Below are positions 41,036-50,371 of a stretch of 64,000 bases of DNA, piece by piece. The stretch spans positions 1 to 64,000 of the forward strand of contig JAKLJE010000005.1 of NCBI GenBank assembly GCA_023151315.1, in the 5' to 3' direction. Source of the stretch: Bacteroidia bacterium. GTDB lineage: Bacteria; Bacteroidota; Bacteroidia; Palsa-965. The notes under the pieces are model-generated. The model did not search any database, was not told the DNA's origin, and saw only the letters and a list, made by a program, of their open reading frames with translations. Position numbers and translations under genes: made by a program. Positions within the stretch are counted from its first letter, which is position 1; each line of letters starts with the position of its first letter.

Positions 41036-42152
41036 ATTGTCTCAATCGCGCTAATACAACGGGCAGTTTATCCTCTAATGGAACACGGAATGGATCTGCA
41101 GCTCTTACTTTCTCCATGCAATTCATCAAATCGAAATTCGATTGTTCCGCTTTTATCAATCTGTTCTCTGAAGCGTGCTTGTCTGCGAGATATTCCTGCT
41201 CCGTCTGTCCAGGTGTAGGCACAGCAATCAACCGTTTATTCAACTGTGCAAGATCACATAATGTAGAGTAACCCGAACGTGCAATCACAACTTCTGCGCC
41301 TGCAACAATCCGCAACATCTCTTCGTCATTCATGTGCGCAACCATTTCAATATTCGGAGCAGGATGGGTAACCTCATTTTTACCCGGCATACCTCTCAAA
41401 ACAACTGAATTAATTCCGGTTCGAATCAATTCAGCAACAATTATACTTTCAAACAATGTCCGCTGAGGCTCCGGTCCGCTAAGAAGCACCACTACTCTCC
41501 CATGCGAAGGAACTTCGCCGCCTTTCATTGCTGTAAAACGCGATTGGGGTCCGAGATAAAAAACCGGAACAGCACAATCTGCCTCGTGTCCTAACGCGCC
41601 CGAAATATTTGCAGTTCCGCTGTTATCCGGCACCCAAACTTCATCGAAACTGTTGTAATATTTACGATGCATTGCAGTAGCAACAGCAGACAGAATTCCC
41701 GCTTTAATATTCAGCTGATGCGTAATGTAAATGTTCTTTCTGCCCTTCGCGCGGAAGTTCAACCGGTTGTCGGAAATAACTACATCCGCATTGATCTCAT
41801 CAGCAAGTTCAGTCGCCAACCTTTGCTCCGTTTCTACCGATTTGTAAAATGAAACGGAATTCTTCATCATGTGCAGCAAGAGATTCCCATTCTCAGGATA
41901 CGTGATATTGTATCCTGCGCATCGGTAAATCTTCACTTCAGGAAATCGTGAAGCGAGAAAATCGTAAGGGCGGCCGTCAGCTGCAATTACAGTTTCATGT
42001 CCTTGTTGCTGTAAGTGCGCAATTATCGGCACCAGTCGCGTGGCATGACCCAATCCCCAATCCAAAGGAGCAATAAGAATCTTTCTGCGTGCAGCGGTCA
42101 TTCCTGAAGTTGTATTGAATAAAGATACTGATGAATCTGTTCCGACGTTCAT
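41034..42152 (-). CDS. Glycosyltransferase (GT28/MurG-like fold)
   Basis: The protein of up to 372 residues has an N-terminal GT-B motif (RRKILIAPLDWGLGHATRLVPIIAHLQQQGHE) and a C-terminal nucleotide-sugar site (VVIARSGYSTLCDLAQLNKRLIAVPTPGQTEQE). Similar proteins in Bacteroidota are annotated only as glycosyltransferases; the acceptor is unknown. A start at ATG 42101 (MTAARRKIL) is a good alternative, since the first 17 residues are not conserved. It is divergent from trmB. Confidence 0.8.
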   Translation of the reverse strand: MNVGTDSSVSLFNTTSGMTAARRKILIAPLDWGLGHATRLVPIIAHLQQQGHETVIAADGRPYDFLASRFPEVKIYRCAGYNITYPENGNLLLHMMKNSVSFYKSVETEQRLATELADEINADVVISDNRLNFRAKGRKNIYITHQLNIKAGILSAVATAMHRKYYNSFDEVWVPDNSGTANISGALGHEADCAVPVFYLGPQSRFTAMKGGEVPSHGRVVVLLSGPEPQRTLFESIIVAELIRTGINSVVLRGMPGKNEVTHPAPNIEMVAHMNDEEMLRIVAGAEVVIARSGYSTLCDLAQLNKRLIAVPTPGQTEQEYLADKHASENRLIKAEQSNFDLMNCMEKVRAADPFRVPLEDKLPVVLARLRQ

Positions 42153-42182
42153 TTCAGATTTTACTCACGGGATACAAATATT

Positions 42183-42190
42183 TACCTTTG
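42183..42190 (+). promoter_or_regulatory. -7 box (TACCTTTG) four bases before trmB
   Basis: TACCTTTG fits the -7 consensus and ends four bases before the GTG at 42195, leaving no leader for a ribosome binding site. Confidence 0.45.
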
Positions 42191-42194
42191 CGCC

Positions 42195-42914
42195 GTGTCA
42201 TCTAAAAACAAACTTCAGCGTTTCGCAGAAATGAAAACTATGCCCAATGTGGTGCAGTTTCATTTCGGCAATCTGCAGACCGGCTTTCACCCGATGCGTG
42301 GAAAGTGGCGCAGTGATTTTTTCAGGAACAACAATCCGCTTATACTCGAATTAGGTTGCGGCAAAGGAGAATATACCGTGGGCATGGCGCGTCGTTATCC
42401 CGATAAAAATTTCATCGGCATTGACATCAAAGGAGCGCGAATGTATGTTGGGGCCACACAAGCCGTAAACGATAATCTGCATAATGCAGGTTTCCTTCGT
42501 ACGCGTATTGATTTCATCAACGCGCTGTTCGACAAAAATGAAGTGGATGAAATCTGGATCACATTCCCTGATCCGCAGAAAGAAAAAGAACGCAAACGGC
42601 TGACAGCACCGGGATTTCTGAAGCGCTATTACCATTTGCTGAAGCCGGGCGGCATTGTACATCTGAAAACAGACAGCGTTTTGCTGCATGAGTATACCCG
42701 ATCTGTCATTAAATCAGAAAAGCTCAATGAGATTATTGCGACCGAGGATATTTACGGCACAATCAGCGATCCGGATCACGTACTACGCAGCATACAAACG
42801 GCGTATGAGAAGCGATTCCTGGGAATGGGCATGAAAATCACTTACGTTTCCTTCTCTTTGCCTGAAGGATATGGAGATGGTGCAAAGATTTTCCCACTGA
42901 CGGAACTGGAATAA
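42195..42914 (+). CDS. trmB: tRNA (guanine-N7)-methyltransferase TrmB
   Basis: The 239-residue enzyme methylates G46 of the tRNA variable loop with SAM. SAM-binding ELGCGKGEYTVGMARRYPDKNFIGIDIKG, then TFPDPQKEKERKRLTAPGFLKRY, the substrate-binding part of the family. It starts with GTG directly after a -7 box. It is followed by a terminator shared with a small gene on the other strand. Confidence 0.92.
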   Translation: MSSKNKLQRFAEMKTMPNVVQFHFGNLQTGFHPMRGKWRSDFFRNNNPLILELGCGKGEYTVGMARRYPDKNFIGIDIKGARMYVGATQAVNDNLHNAGFLRTRIDFINALFDKNEVDEIWITFPDPQKEKERKRLTAPGFLKRYYHLLKPGGIVHLKTDSVLLHEYTRSVIKSEKLNEIIATEDIYGTISDPDHVLRSIQTAYEKRFLGMGMKITYVSFSLPEGYGDGAKIFPLTELE

Positions 42915-42916
42915 AA

Positions 42917-42937
42917 AAACGGAGTTGAACTCCGTTT
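42917..42937. terminator. Bidirectional terminator between trmB and a small gene
   Basis: AAACGGAG and CTCCGTTT pair around TTGAA. On the minus strand the stem is followed by a T-run, and it lies 3 bp beyond the stop of the small minus-strand gene at 42941-43027, so it probably ends that transcript too. Confidence 0.75.
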
Positions 42938-42940
42938 GAT

Positions 42941-43027
42941 TTACTTGTTGTCCTTTTTTTGCTTGATTGCTTTTATTGCAACAATAACAAGGCCCACTAC
43001 AAGTCCTACTAATGCTCCGTACAACAT
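42941..43027 (-). CDS. Very small single-helix membrane protein (28 residues)
   Basis: On the minus strand an ATG at 43027 opens a 28-codon frame: MLYGALVGLVVGLVIVAIKA followed by IKQKKDNK and a stop. It is one hydrophobic helix with a GxxxGxxxG-like face, then a basic tail, the usual shape of small membrane proteins. A terminator lies 3 bp past the stop, and the upstream 190 bp are free for a promoter. Function is unknown. Too short to be certain from one sequence. Confidence 0.55.
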   Translation of the reverse strand: MLYGALVGLVVGLVIVAIKAIKQKKDNK

Positions 43028-43192
43028 ATTTCAGTGATTTGGTTACTGCAATATAGTGATGTTTGTAAAACCGAATGCGCCTTTCCGCACAGCTTTATTT
43101 ACTTGAGAACTGCTCTTAACGTATATTAAGAGTAATTCGCTGGCTTACGCCGAGTAATACTTCCATCTTTAAAGGCAATTTATATCTTTGCA

Positions 43193-43200
43193 AACCTGCT
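43193..43200 (+). promoter_or_regulatory. -7 box (TATCTTTG) before the small secreted protein gene
   Basis: TATCTTTG matches the -7 consensus and ends 17 bp before the GTG at 43218. Confidence 0.4.
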
Positions 43201-43217
43201 AAACATCCAGAAATTCC

Positions 43218-43538
43218 GTGAAAAGCATTCTGCAACTTTTTCTTGTATTTGCCCTGATTAATTTCAGCGGCGGTCAACAGGTATTGCAGTCATTTTTCAA
43301 TTCATCTACTTCTGAACTTCAGCGCGAAATAACCGCTTCTTTCACCGAAGAGGAAATTGACGAAACTGAGGTTTCAAATAACATCGATGAAGATGAGGTT
43401 GAAAAGGAATGGATGCCGGTGGCAGATTTCCTTCGCAGCATTGAAATGAAGCAAGGTAATATACTTGCACGCCTCAATCTGATCTTGCCTGATTCAGAGT
43501 CAGAAGATCATTCTCCTCCTCCGGAACGTAATTCGTAA
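43218..43538 (+). CDS. Small secreted acidic protein of unknown function
   Basis: The 106-residue product starts with GTG and has a signal peptide (MKSILQLFLVFALINFSGG). The mature part is strongly acidic (FTEEEIDETEVSNNIDEDEVEKEW) and ends ESEDHSPPPERNS. No family is recognised. It lies 90 bp upstream of the SulP gene on the same strand and could be transcribed with it. Confidence 0.5.
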   Translation: MKSILQLFLVFALINFSGGQQVLQSFFNSSTSELQREITASFTEEEIDETEVSNNIDEDEVEKEWMPVADFLRSIEMKQGNILARLNLILPDSESEDHSPPPERNS

Positions 43539-43628
43539 CATCCGGTTTACTGCATTTACCGCAGTCAAAATTGCCATTCCATTTTTCACCATCCACGCAC
43601 CGCACATCTTCGGCGCACCAATTGCATT

Positions 43629-45200
43629 ATGAGTAAAAAGAATTTATCTCCGTTCGCGAATTTCAAATATGATTTCCCTGCAGGTCTCGTGGTTTTCCTC
43701 GTAGCACTGCCGTTGTGTCTTGGTATTGCCTTGGCATCCGGGGCTCCTTTGTTTGCCGGAATCATTGCGGGTGTGATGGGTGGAATTGTATGCGGAATTG
43801 TAAGCGGATCTCCGCTCGGTGTCAGCGGCCCTGCAGCCGGACTCACAGTAATTGTTCTGTCGGCCATAAGCAGTCTGGGTTCGTATGAAGTATTTCTGGT
43901 CTCGGTGGTTCTTGCCGGATTACTTCAGATCTTACTCGGGCTGCTTAAGGCGGGCATTATCGGTTATTACTTTCCGTCTTCAGTAATCAAAGGCATGCTC
44001 GCTGCAATCGGACTGATTCTGATTTTGAAACAGATTCCGCATGCTTTGGGATTTGATAAAGATCTTATCGGAGATGAAGAATTCATGCAGGCCGATAAAC
44101 GCAATACATTCTCGGAAATCTGGTACGCTTTCATTTATCACAGTAAAGGAGCAATTATCATTAGCGTGATTTCTCTGGCAATTCTTCTGCTGTTCGAGCG
44201 TCCGTTTATGAAAAAGATTGCGTTGTTCCGCTTTATACCGGGAGCGCTGATCGTTGTAATTGCCGGGATACTGATCAACTATCTCTTCACGCTTTTCGCT
44301 CCTGAACTTGCTTTATCAGGAGAACATCTGGTAACACTTCCTGTTGCACACAATGCCAATGAATTCCTTGGCTTCTTCACAATGCCGGATTGGGGCGCCG
44401 CACTTTCCAATCCGAAAGTTTATGTAACTGCAGGAACAATTGCCATTGTAGCGAGTCTCGAAACCTTGCTTTGCGTGGAAGCAACAGATAAACTGGATCC
44501 TGAAAAACGGAATACACCAACCAACCGTGAACTGATTGCGCAAGGCGCAGGCAACATTGCTTCCGGATTGATAGGAGGTTTGCCCCTGACACAGGTAATT
44601 GTGCGCAGCTCCGCTAACATCAACTCAGGTGGCAGAACAAAAAGTGCGGCGGTAATACACGGAGTGCTTTTGTTGTTATGCGCAATACTTATTCCGGGTC
44701 TTCTGAATAAAATTCCCTTAGCAAGTTTGGCCGCAGTACTTCTGCTCGTGGGATACAAACTCTCAAAAGTTTCCCTGTACAAAGAGATGTACAAAATCGG
44801 ATGGGAACAATTCCTTCCGTTTCTGGTAACGATCGTTGCTATTCTGTTCACCGATTTACTTAAGGGAATCGGCATTGGTATGGTTTTCGCGATTTTTTAC
44901 ATACTCCGAAGAAATTACAGAACTTCCTACTTCTACCATAAGAACGAAGTACACGCCGGCGAGCCTATCCGCATCCGGCTTTCCGAAGAGGTAACATTCC
45001 TGAACAAGGCAAGCATTCAGCTCATGCTTGATGAGTTGCCTGAAAACAGCAGCGTTATTATTGACGGCACCAACTCCGTGAACATTGATTATGATGTTCT
45101 GGAAATTCTCACTAATTTTTCTCTGCATGGTGCGAAAGAAAAGAACATTGAACTGCAGATGATAAACATTCCGGAAGTCGCACTTTCATCCGGACACTAA
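43629..45200 (+). CDS. SulP family anion transporter (probable bicarbonate uptake)
   Basis: The 523-residue protein is a SulP transporter: SulP signature region near the N-terminus (FKYDFPAGLVVFLVALPLCLGIALASGAPLFAGIIAGVMGGI, about 8-50), ten to twelve hydrophobic segments, conserved NRELIAQGAGNIASGLIGGLPLTQVIVRSSANINSGGRTK at about 298-337, and a short C-terminal STAS domain from about 440. SulP proteins carry sulfate, bicarbonate or other anions. With carbonic anhydrase and DabAB directly downstream, a bicarbonate role is the best inference. Confidence 0.88.
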   Translation: MSKKNLSPFANFKYDFPAGLVVFLVALPLCLGIALASGAPLFAGIIAGVMGGIVCGIVSGSPLGVSGPAAGLTVIVLSAISSLGSYEVFLVSVVLAGLLQILLGLLKAGIIGYYFPSSVIKGMLAAIGLILILKQIPHALGFDKDLIGDEEFMQADKRNTFSEIWYAFIYHSKGAIIISVISLAILLLFERPFMKKIALFRFIPGALIVVIAGILINYLFTLFAPELALSGEHLVTLPVAHNANEFLGFFTMPDWGAALSNPKVYVTAGTIAIVASLETLLCVEATDKLDPEKRNTPTNRELIAQGAGNIASGLIGGLPLTQVIVRSSANINSGGRTKSAAVIHGVLLLLCAILIPGLLNKIPLASLAAVLLLVGYKLSKVSLYKEMYKIGWEQFLPFLVTIVAILFTDLLKGIGIGMVFAIFYILRRNYRTSYFYHKNEVHAGEPIRIRLSEEVTFLNKASIQLMLDELPENSSVIIDGTNSVNIDYDVLEILTNFSLHGAKEKNIELQMINIPEVALSSGH

Positions 45201-45210
45201 AAAAACTAAT

Positions 45211-45855
45211 ATGAATAACTCACATCTCCAATTGCTGGAAAACAACAAAGCATGGGTAACGCTACAGAAATACAACGACCCTGAATATTTTAATGAATTA
45301 TCGAAAGCACAATCGCCGGAATACTTGTGGATAGGCTGTTCTGACAGTCGAGTGCCTGCGAACCAGATTACGGGAACTAAATCCGGTGAAGTATTCGTGC
45401 ACAGAAACATTGCCAACATGGTTGTGCATAGCGACATGAACATGCTGAGTGTTTTGTCCTACGCGGTTGAAGTACTCAAAGTGAAACACATCATTGTTTG
45501 CGGTCATTACGGTTGCGGCGGAGTAATGGCAGCTATGGGTGGAAAACAATATGGGCTGATCGACAACTGGCTGCGCCACATTAAAGATGTGTACCGTTTA
45601 CATCATAAAGAATTGGATGCTATCGAAGATAAAGATCAGCGAGTACGTCGACTTGTGGAATTGAATGTGATTGAACAGGTACATGACTTGGGCAAAACTT
45701 CCATTGTGCAAAATGCGTGGAACAACGATCAGGAACTTCAGATACACGGCTGGGTTTACGATCTGAATGACGGTTTACTCAAAGATTTGGGAGTTACTTT
45801 CAAGTGCGCAAAAGACCTTCATGCAGTATATCACTTCGAAGACACAACTCCCTGA
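45211..45855 (+). CDS. Beta-class carbonic anhydrase
   Basis: The 214-residue enzyme interconverts CO2 and bicarbonate. Zinc ligands C43 (GCSDSRVP), H99 and C102 (CGHYGCGG) and the Asp-Arg dyad D45/R47 are all present. Length and sequence fit bacterial beta carbonic anhydrases. It starts 10 bp after the SulP gene and ends 11 bp before dabA, so the four genes form one operon for inorganic carbon handling. The cytoplasmic location would let it equilibrate imported bicarbonate. Confidence 0.95.
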   Translation: MNNSHLQLLENNKAWVTLQKYNDPEYFNELSKAQSPEYLWIGCSDSRVPANQITGTKSGEVFVHRNIANMVVHSDMNMLSVLSYAVEVLKVKHIIVCGHYGCGGVMAAMGGKQYGLIDNWLRHIKDVYRLHHKELDAIEDKDQRVRRLVELNVIEQVHDLGKTSIVQNAWNNDQELQIHGWVYDLNDGLLKDLGVTFKCAKDLHAVYHFEDTTP

Positions 45856-45866
45856 ATAATCGCTGT

Positions 45867-48413
45867 ATGGCCATTTCCACTGCAACAAAGCATTCTGCAC
45901 ATTTCGAGATCGGTCATGTGATTGAAGAGTTACACCACTACCTTCCATCACAGACACCGATCAAGGACTTTATTCATCACAATACACTTCACGCATTTCA
46001 GAGCATGAATTTTTTTGATGCGATTTTCCGCGCATCCAAATTATTCGGCTACAACGTGACGCTGCATCTTGATGAATTCAGAGCGCTGCATAAGCAAGGA
46101 CGGATCCGTACCGACATTCTCGATTCAGTATTAAAACGGGAAGTTGCAGAACGAGACATTCCGCAGTGGAAGGAAAGATTACTGAACGGCAAGTATCACA
46201 CTTACGTAATTCCGCGCATCGGCTCAATCAGATCACTTTGGGTGAATGCTCGTAAAACGGATCTCGATCACAAAGTGCATCCGATGCTCTTCAGAATTCT
46301 ATCCGCATATCTTGATCAGGGAATTGCTCAATGGAAATTTCCAGTTACAGATTCCGGATTTCTGGAAGCAATGCGTTCGCTCGACAATTCAGCAGCAAGC
46401 GGATTTATTAAATCAAAGAGAGCACAACGTTTGCTCCGGGATAAAAATATTTCCGTGCACGATTTGCTGAAGATACTCGTGGGTAATGAAAAGTATTTCG
46501 AACATTACATTTTCGATCAGCAGTTTGCACATCATGGATGGTCAGGAATCGTTTCTGCAATTGAGCAGGCCCCGGGAACGCTCCGCGATGCTCGCAAAAT
46601 TTCACTTCAGGATCTGATCACGTTCGAATTAATTCTTGAAATCGATGCCCTTGATACGAAATACGGTACAGAATGGAAGCCATTGTGCAGTGAAAATGAA
46701 TACGTACCTCATAATCTATTCGCAGAAACTCCGAAAACAGAACTGCATGAAGTCCTTCGACTTTGGCAACTGGCTTTTGAATGGAGTTACTACGACACTG
46801 TCCTGAAATCAATTGAGCTCAATACGAACCGTCCTCCGCTCAGCAAAGACAAACCGTTTCAAGCTGTCTTCTGTATCGATGAACGTGAGTGCTCGCTTCG
46901 TCGCCACATTGAAAGCGTCGTGCCTGAATGCGAAACTCTCGGATATCCCGGATTTTTCAGTGCAGAGTTTTACTTCAAACCTGCTGGTGCACAGTTCTAT
47001 GAAAAACTTTGTCCTGCACCTGTAACTCCGAAATATCTCATCAAGGAAACAGGAGCTGCACCGGAACATCGTCATGAAGCGCTGTATTCGCCGAACAGCA
47101 ACAGATTGGTGCGAGGAACACTGTTCACACTTGCTTTCGGATTGTGGGCAGGAATTAAAATCTTTCTGAATCTTTTCCGCCCGAAAATGAGTCCTGCCAT
47201 ATCCGATGCGTCAGGACACATGAATAAAAATGCCGGACTTACGGTTGTCAATCGTGATCCTTCCGATACGGAAAACGGTCTGCAGATCGGTTTCACTGTT
47301 CAGGAAATGAGTGTACGCGCTGAAACCATGTTACGTGGCATGGGTATGCTTGAAAATTTTGCGCCTTTGGTCTACATCGTTGCACACGGGTCGAGCAGTG
47401 CAAATAATCCGCATCACAGTGCACACGATTGCGGTGCGTGCAGTGGTCGCCCGGGTTCTGTAAACGCCCGAGTTATGGCCACCATGCTGAATCATCCGGA
47501 AGTAAGAAAGAACCTTGCAACCAACGGAATAGTTATTCCGGATTCTGTTCAGTTTCTCGGAGGTATGCATGATACGGCCGCAGATAAAATGGAATTTTAC
47601 GACGAACAGATTCTCAGCAATGAGAATGCAGTACTGCACAAACGCAATGTCGACGCTTTCGAAAAAGCGCTTGACCTGAATGCCAAAGAACGTTCGCGCA
47701 GATTCGCTTCGATCAATACGAAACAGAATCTGAAAAATATCCGCAAAGCAATATTCGATCGCTCTGCATCACTGTTTGAACCAAGACCTGAATTGGGTCA
47801 TGGAACAAACACGCTGTGCATCGTTGGAAGAAGATCACTGACACGAGGAATTTTTCTTGATCGCCGTGCCTTCCTCAATTCATATGATTACACCACTGAT
47901 CCTGACGGAAAATTCCTGGCCGGTGTAATGCGACCTTTAGGACCGGTTTGCGGCGGAATCAATCTGGAGTACTATTTCTCACGCATTGATAATTTACGTT
48001 TGGGCGCAGGAACAAAACTTCCACACAACGTAAACGGGTTGATCGGCGTAACCAACAGTGCAGATGGTGATCTGCGTCCCGGACTACCTGTACAGATGAT
48101 CGAAGTACATGATCCTTGTCGACTGATGATCATCGTTGAACATTATCCTGATGTTGTGCTTAAGACTATTCAATCGGCGCCGGATATGTACGAGTGGTTC
48201 ATTAATGAATGGGTGCATATTGCAGTGGTTGATCCTGCAACCAAATCTTTCTACTACTTCAATAAGGGTGAATTCATTCCTTATTCTCCGATCACGGCAA
48301 GCATTCCTGTGATGCCTGAATTCGACAAGTTCATTGAGAATGCACGAAAAATGTCTTCAGCTGCAATCACCGACGCAACAGAAGAGAACTTACCGGTTTA
48401 TTTATTGAAGTAA
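45867..48413 (+). CDS. dabA: DabA (DUF2309), subunit of a vectorial CO2-hydrating complex
   Basis: The 848-residue protein is a full-length DUF2309/DabA. The beta-CA-like zinc site is intact: C336 and D338 (AVFCIDERE), H507 (VAHGSSS) and C522 (HDCGACSG); the last two are 15 residues apart as in Halothiobacillus DabA. DabA with DabB draws in CO2 and hydrates it to bicarbonate, driven by a cation gradient. I start it at ATG 45867; the in-frame upstream start overlaps the carbonic anhydrase gene. It is 2 bp from dabB. Confidence 0.93.
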   Translation: MAISTATKHSAHFEIGHVIEELHHYLPSQTPIKDFIHHNTLHAFQSMNFFDAIFRASKLFGYNVTLHLDEFRALHKQGRIRTDILDSVLKREVAERDIPQWKERLLNGKYHTYVIPRIGSIRSLWVNARKTDLDHKVHPMLFRILSAYLDQGIAQWKFPVTDSGFLEAMRSLDNSAASGFIKSKRAQRLLRDKNISVHDLLKILVGNEKYFEHYIFDQQFAHHGWSGIVSAIEQAPGTLRDARKISLQDLITFELILEIDALDTKYGTEWKPLCSENEYVPHNLFAETPKTELHEVLRLWQLAFEWSYYDTVLKSIELNTNRPPLSKDKPFQAVFCIDERECSLRRHIESVVPECETLGYPGFFSAEFYFKPAGAQFYEKLCPAPVTPKYLIKETGAAPEHRHEALYSPNSNRLVRGTLFTLAFGLWAGIKIFLNLFRPKMSPAISDASGHMNKNAGLTVVNRDPSDTENGLQIGFTVQEMSVRAETMLRGMGMLENFAPLVYIVAHGSSSANNPHHSAHDCGACSGRPGSVNARVMATMLNHPEVRKNLATNGIVIPDSVQFLGGMHDTAADKMEFYDEQILSNENAVLHKRNVDAFEKALDLNAKERSRRFASINTKQNLKNIRKAIFDRSASLFEPRPELGHGTNTLCIVGRRSLTRGIFLDRRAFLNSYDYTTDPDGKFLAGVMRPLGPVCGGINLEYYFSRIDNLRLGAGTKLPHNVNGLIGVTNSADGDLRPGLPVQMIEVHDPCRLMIIVEHYPDVVLKTIQSAPDMYEWFINEWVHIAVVDPATKSFYYFNKGEFIPYSPITASIPVMPEFDKFIENARKMSSAAITDATEENLPVYLLK

Positions 48414-48415
48414 TT

Positions 48416-50278
48416 ATGGCTCAATATCTGTTTCTCTTTCTGCTGTTGCCATTGCTTTCATTCGTCGCGAGCCTGTTTGTTCCGAAAAGAAATGAACCCC
48501 TACTCTCTTCCATTGCGCTCTTCAGTATCGCAATAACTGGAATAGGTGCAGCAGCATTTACAATCTGGTGGTTGATTAACGGTCATCCCGTTCTCGAAAT
48601 AAAGCAGTTCACCGTTTATCGCAGTGAAGGATTCGAATTCTTTATTGACTTCTATTTCGATAAGATCACCGCGGTGTTCGCTGTTACAGGTGCCGCACTC
48701 GCATTTCTGATTGCGAAATTCAGCAAAACCTATATGCATCGAGAAGAAGGATTCAAGCGCTTTTTCAATGTACTACTGCTTTTTTGGTTCGGATATTTAC
48801 TCATTGTATTCGGCGGCAATCTGGAAACTTTGTTCACTGGCTGGGAACTCATCGGAATATCTTCCTTCCTTCTCATATCATTTTACAGAGACAGATACCT
48901 GCCTGTGCGAAACAGCCTCAAGGTAATTTCGCTTTACCGCTTGAGCGATATCAGCCTCATCCTTGCAATGTGGATGTGTCACCACCTGTGGCATGCCAAC
49001 ATTACATTCTCCGACTTTACTGACGCGCATGCACTTCATCAACAGGAAATACATCATGCCGGTTTGTATTGGATGATTGCTATTCTGATTGTTCTCGCCG
49101 CAGCAATTAAATCAGCACAATTCCCATTCTCCTACTGGCTTCCCCGAGCAATGGAAGGCCCCACTACTTCCAGTGCGATTTTCTACGGTTCACTTTCCGT
49201 TCACGTAGGTGTATTTCTTCTGCTGCGCTCCTTCCCGTTCTGGGAAAACAATATTGTAATCAGAATTTTAATTGGTGCAATCGGATTGATGACCGCCATC
49301 ATTTCCGCTGTCACTGCCCGCACACAATCAACGGCTAAAAGTCAGATTGCATATGCTTCTGCTTCCCAGATCGGAATTATTTTCATTGAAGTTGCCTGCG
49401 GACTTGAATTGCTTGCTCTGTTCCACTTTACAGCCAATTCTTTCCTGAGAGCGTATCAGTTGCTTGTATCTCCATCACTGATGCATTACCTGATTCATAA
49501 TCAATTCTTCAAATTCAATCCCGATGACGCTAAGTCCAACTCCGTTTCCCGCTTACGAAACACGATTTATGTATTGTCGGTTAAAGAATGGCATCTCGAT
49601 CGTTTCTTCCACAGCTTCATATGGAATGCGTTCAAATGGATAGGTTCACGCTTCACTAAAGCCGCGCACTGGTCGGGACTTGTAATATTTGCCTTCGTCT
49701 GTGCTCTGTGCATCGTAGCGCTTTCATTCGTACATCTCATCCCGGATCACATTGAAGAGTACCTGCCTGAAGTTTACAGCGGTATGGCATTATTAATGAT
49801 TCTGACTGCATTCGCCTCAAGAGAAGATGCGGGAAGAACGTGGCTGATGATTCTTACCGGGCAGATCATTTTCTTTCTGACCTTCATTATGAATGGCCAC
49901 ACGCACATGACTGACTTGCTGTTGTACAGTAGCGGAGTTGCAGTTGCTGGAATTACGGGTTACTTCTCATTGGAATATGTTCGAAGAGGAAATCACTCTT
50001 TGATGCTTTCATCCTATCACGGGCATATTAAAAGAGCTCCGACAGCTTCAACAGTATTTCTTCTCTCCGGCCTGGGCTTGCTTGCTTTCCCCATTACAAC
50101 TTCCTTTATCGGTTTAGATGTTCTTTTCACAACAGTTCATCACAGCCAGACAACCTTGATCATACTCTGTGCCGCGTACATGGCATTTCTGGAGTTGGCT
50201 GCACTGAGAATATACACGCGCATTTTCCTCGGACCATCGGAAAAGATAGAATATCCGGTTGCGTTCAAAGCTTCGTAA
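48416..50278 (+). CDS. dabB: DabB, NuoL-like proton-conducting subunit
   Basis: The 620-residue polytopic protein resembles NuoL/MrpA-type subunits of complex I: about 14 hydrophobic segments, NLETLFTGWELIGISSFLLISFYRDR (the conserved Glu-containing helix) and AIKSAQFPFSYWLPRAMEGPTTSSAIFYGSLSVHVGVFLLLR (conserved Lys and amphipathic region). With DabA it forms the DAB carbon-uptake complex, DabB supplying cation flow through the membrane. It follows dabA by 2 bp. The order here is dabA-dabB, the reverse of many characterised loci. Confidence 0.92.
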   Translation: MAQYLFLFLLLPLLSFVASLFVPKRNEPLLSSIALFSIAITGIGAAAFTIWWLINGHPVLEIKQFTVYRSEGFEFFIDFYFDKITAVFAVTGAALAFLIAKFSKTYMHREEGFKRFFNVLLLFWFGYLLIVFGGNLETLFTGWELIGISSFLLISFYRDRYLPVRNSLKVISLYRLSDISLILAMWMCHHLWHANITFSDFTDAHALHQQEIHHAGLYWMIAILIVLAAAIKSAQFPFSYWLPRAMEGPTTSSAIFYGSLSVHVGVFLLLRSFPFWENNIVIRILIGAIGLMTAIISAVTARTQSTAKSQIAYASASQIGIIFIEVACGLELLALFHFTANSFLRAYQLLVSPSLMHYLIHNQFFKFNPDDAKSNSVSRLRNTIYVLSVKEWHLDRFFHSFIWNAFKWIGSRFTKAAHWSGLVIFAFVCALCIVALSFVHLIPDHIEEYLPEVYSGMALLMILTAFASREDAGRTWLMILTGQIIFFLTFIMNGHTHMTDLLLYSSGVAVAGITGYFSLEYVRRGNHSLMLSSYHGHIKRAPTASTVFLLSGLGLLAFPITTSFIGLDVLFTTVHHSQTTLIILCAAYMAFLELAALRIYTRIFLGPSEKIEYPVAFKAS

Positions 50279-50371
50279 ATCAACGTCATCTGGTTTTCAG
50301 ACAGGATTTGTATCATACCACCAGTTTCAGGGTATTGTTATCTTCGCCCCGAATAATCTTATCCTTTTCTG

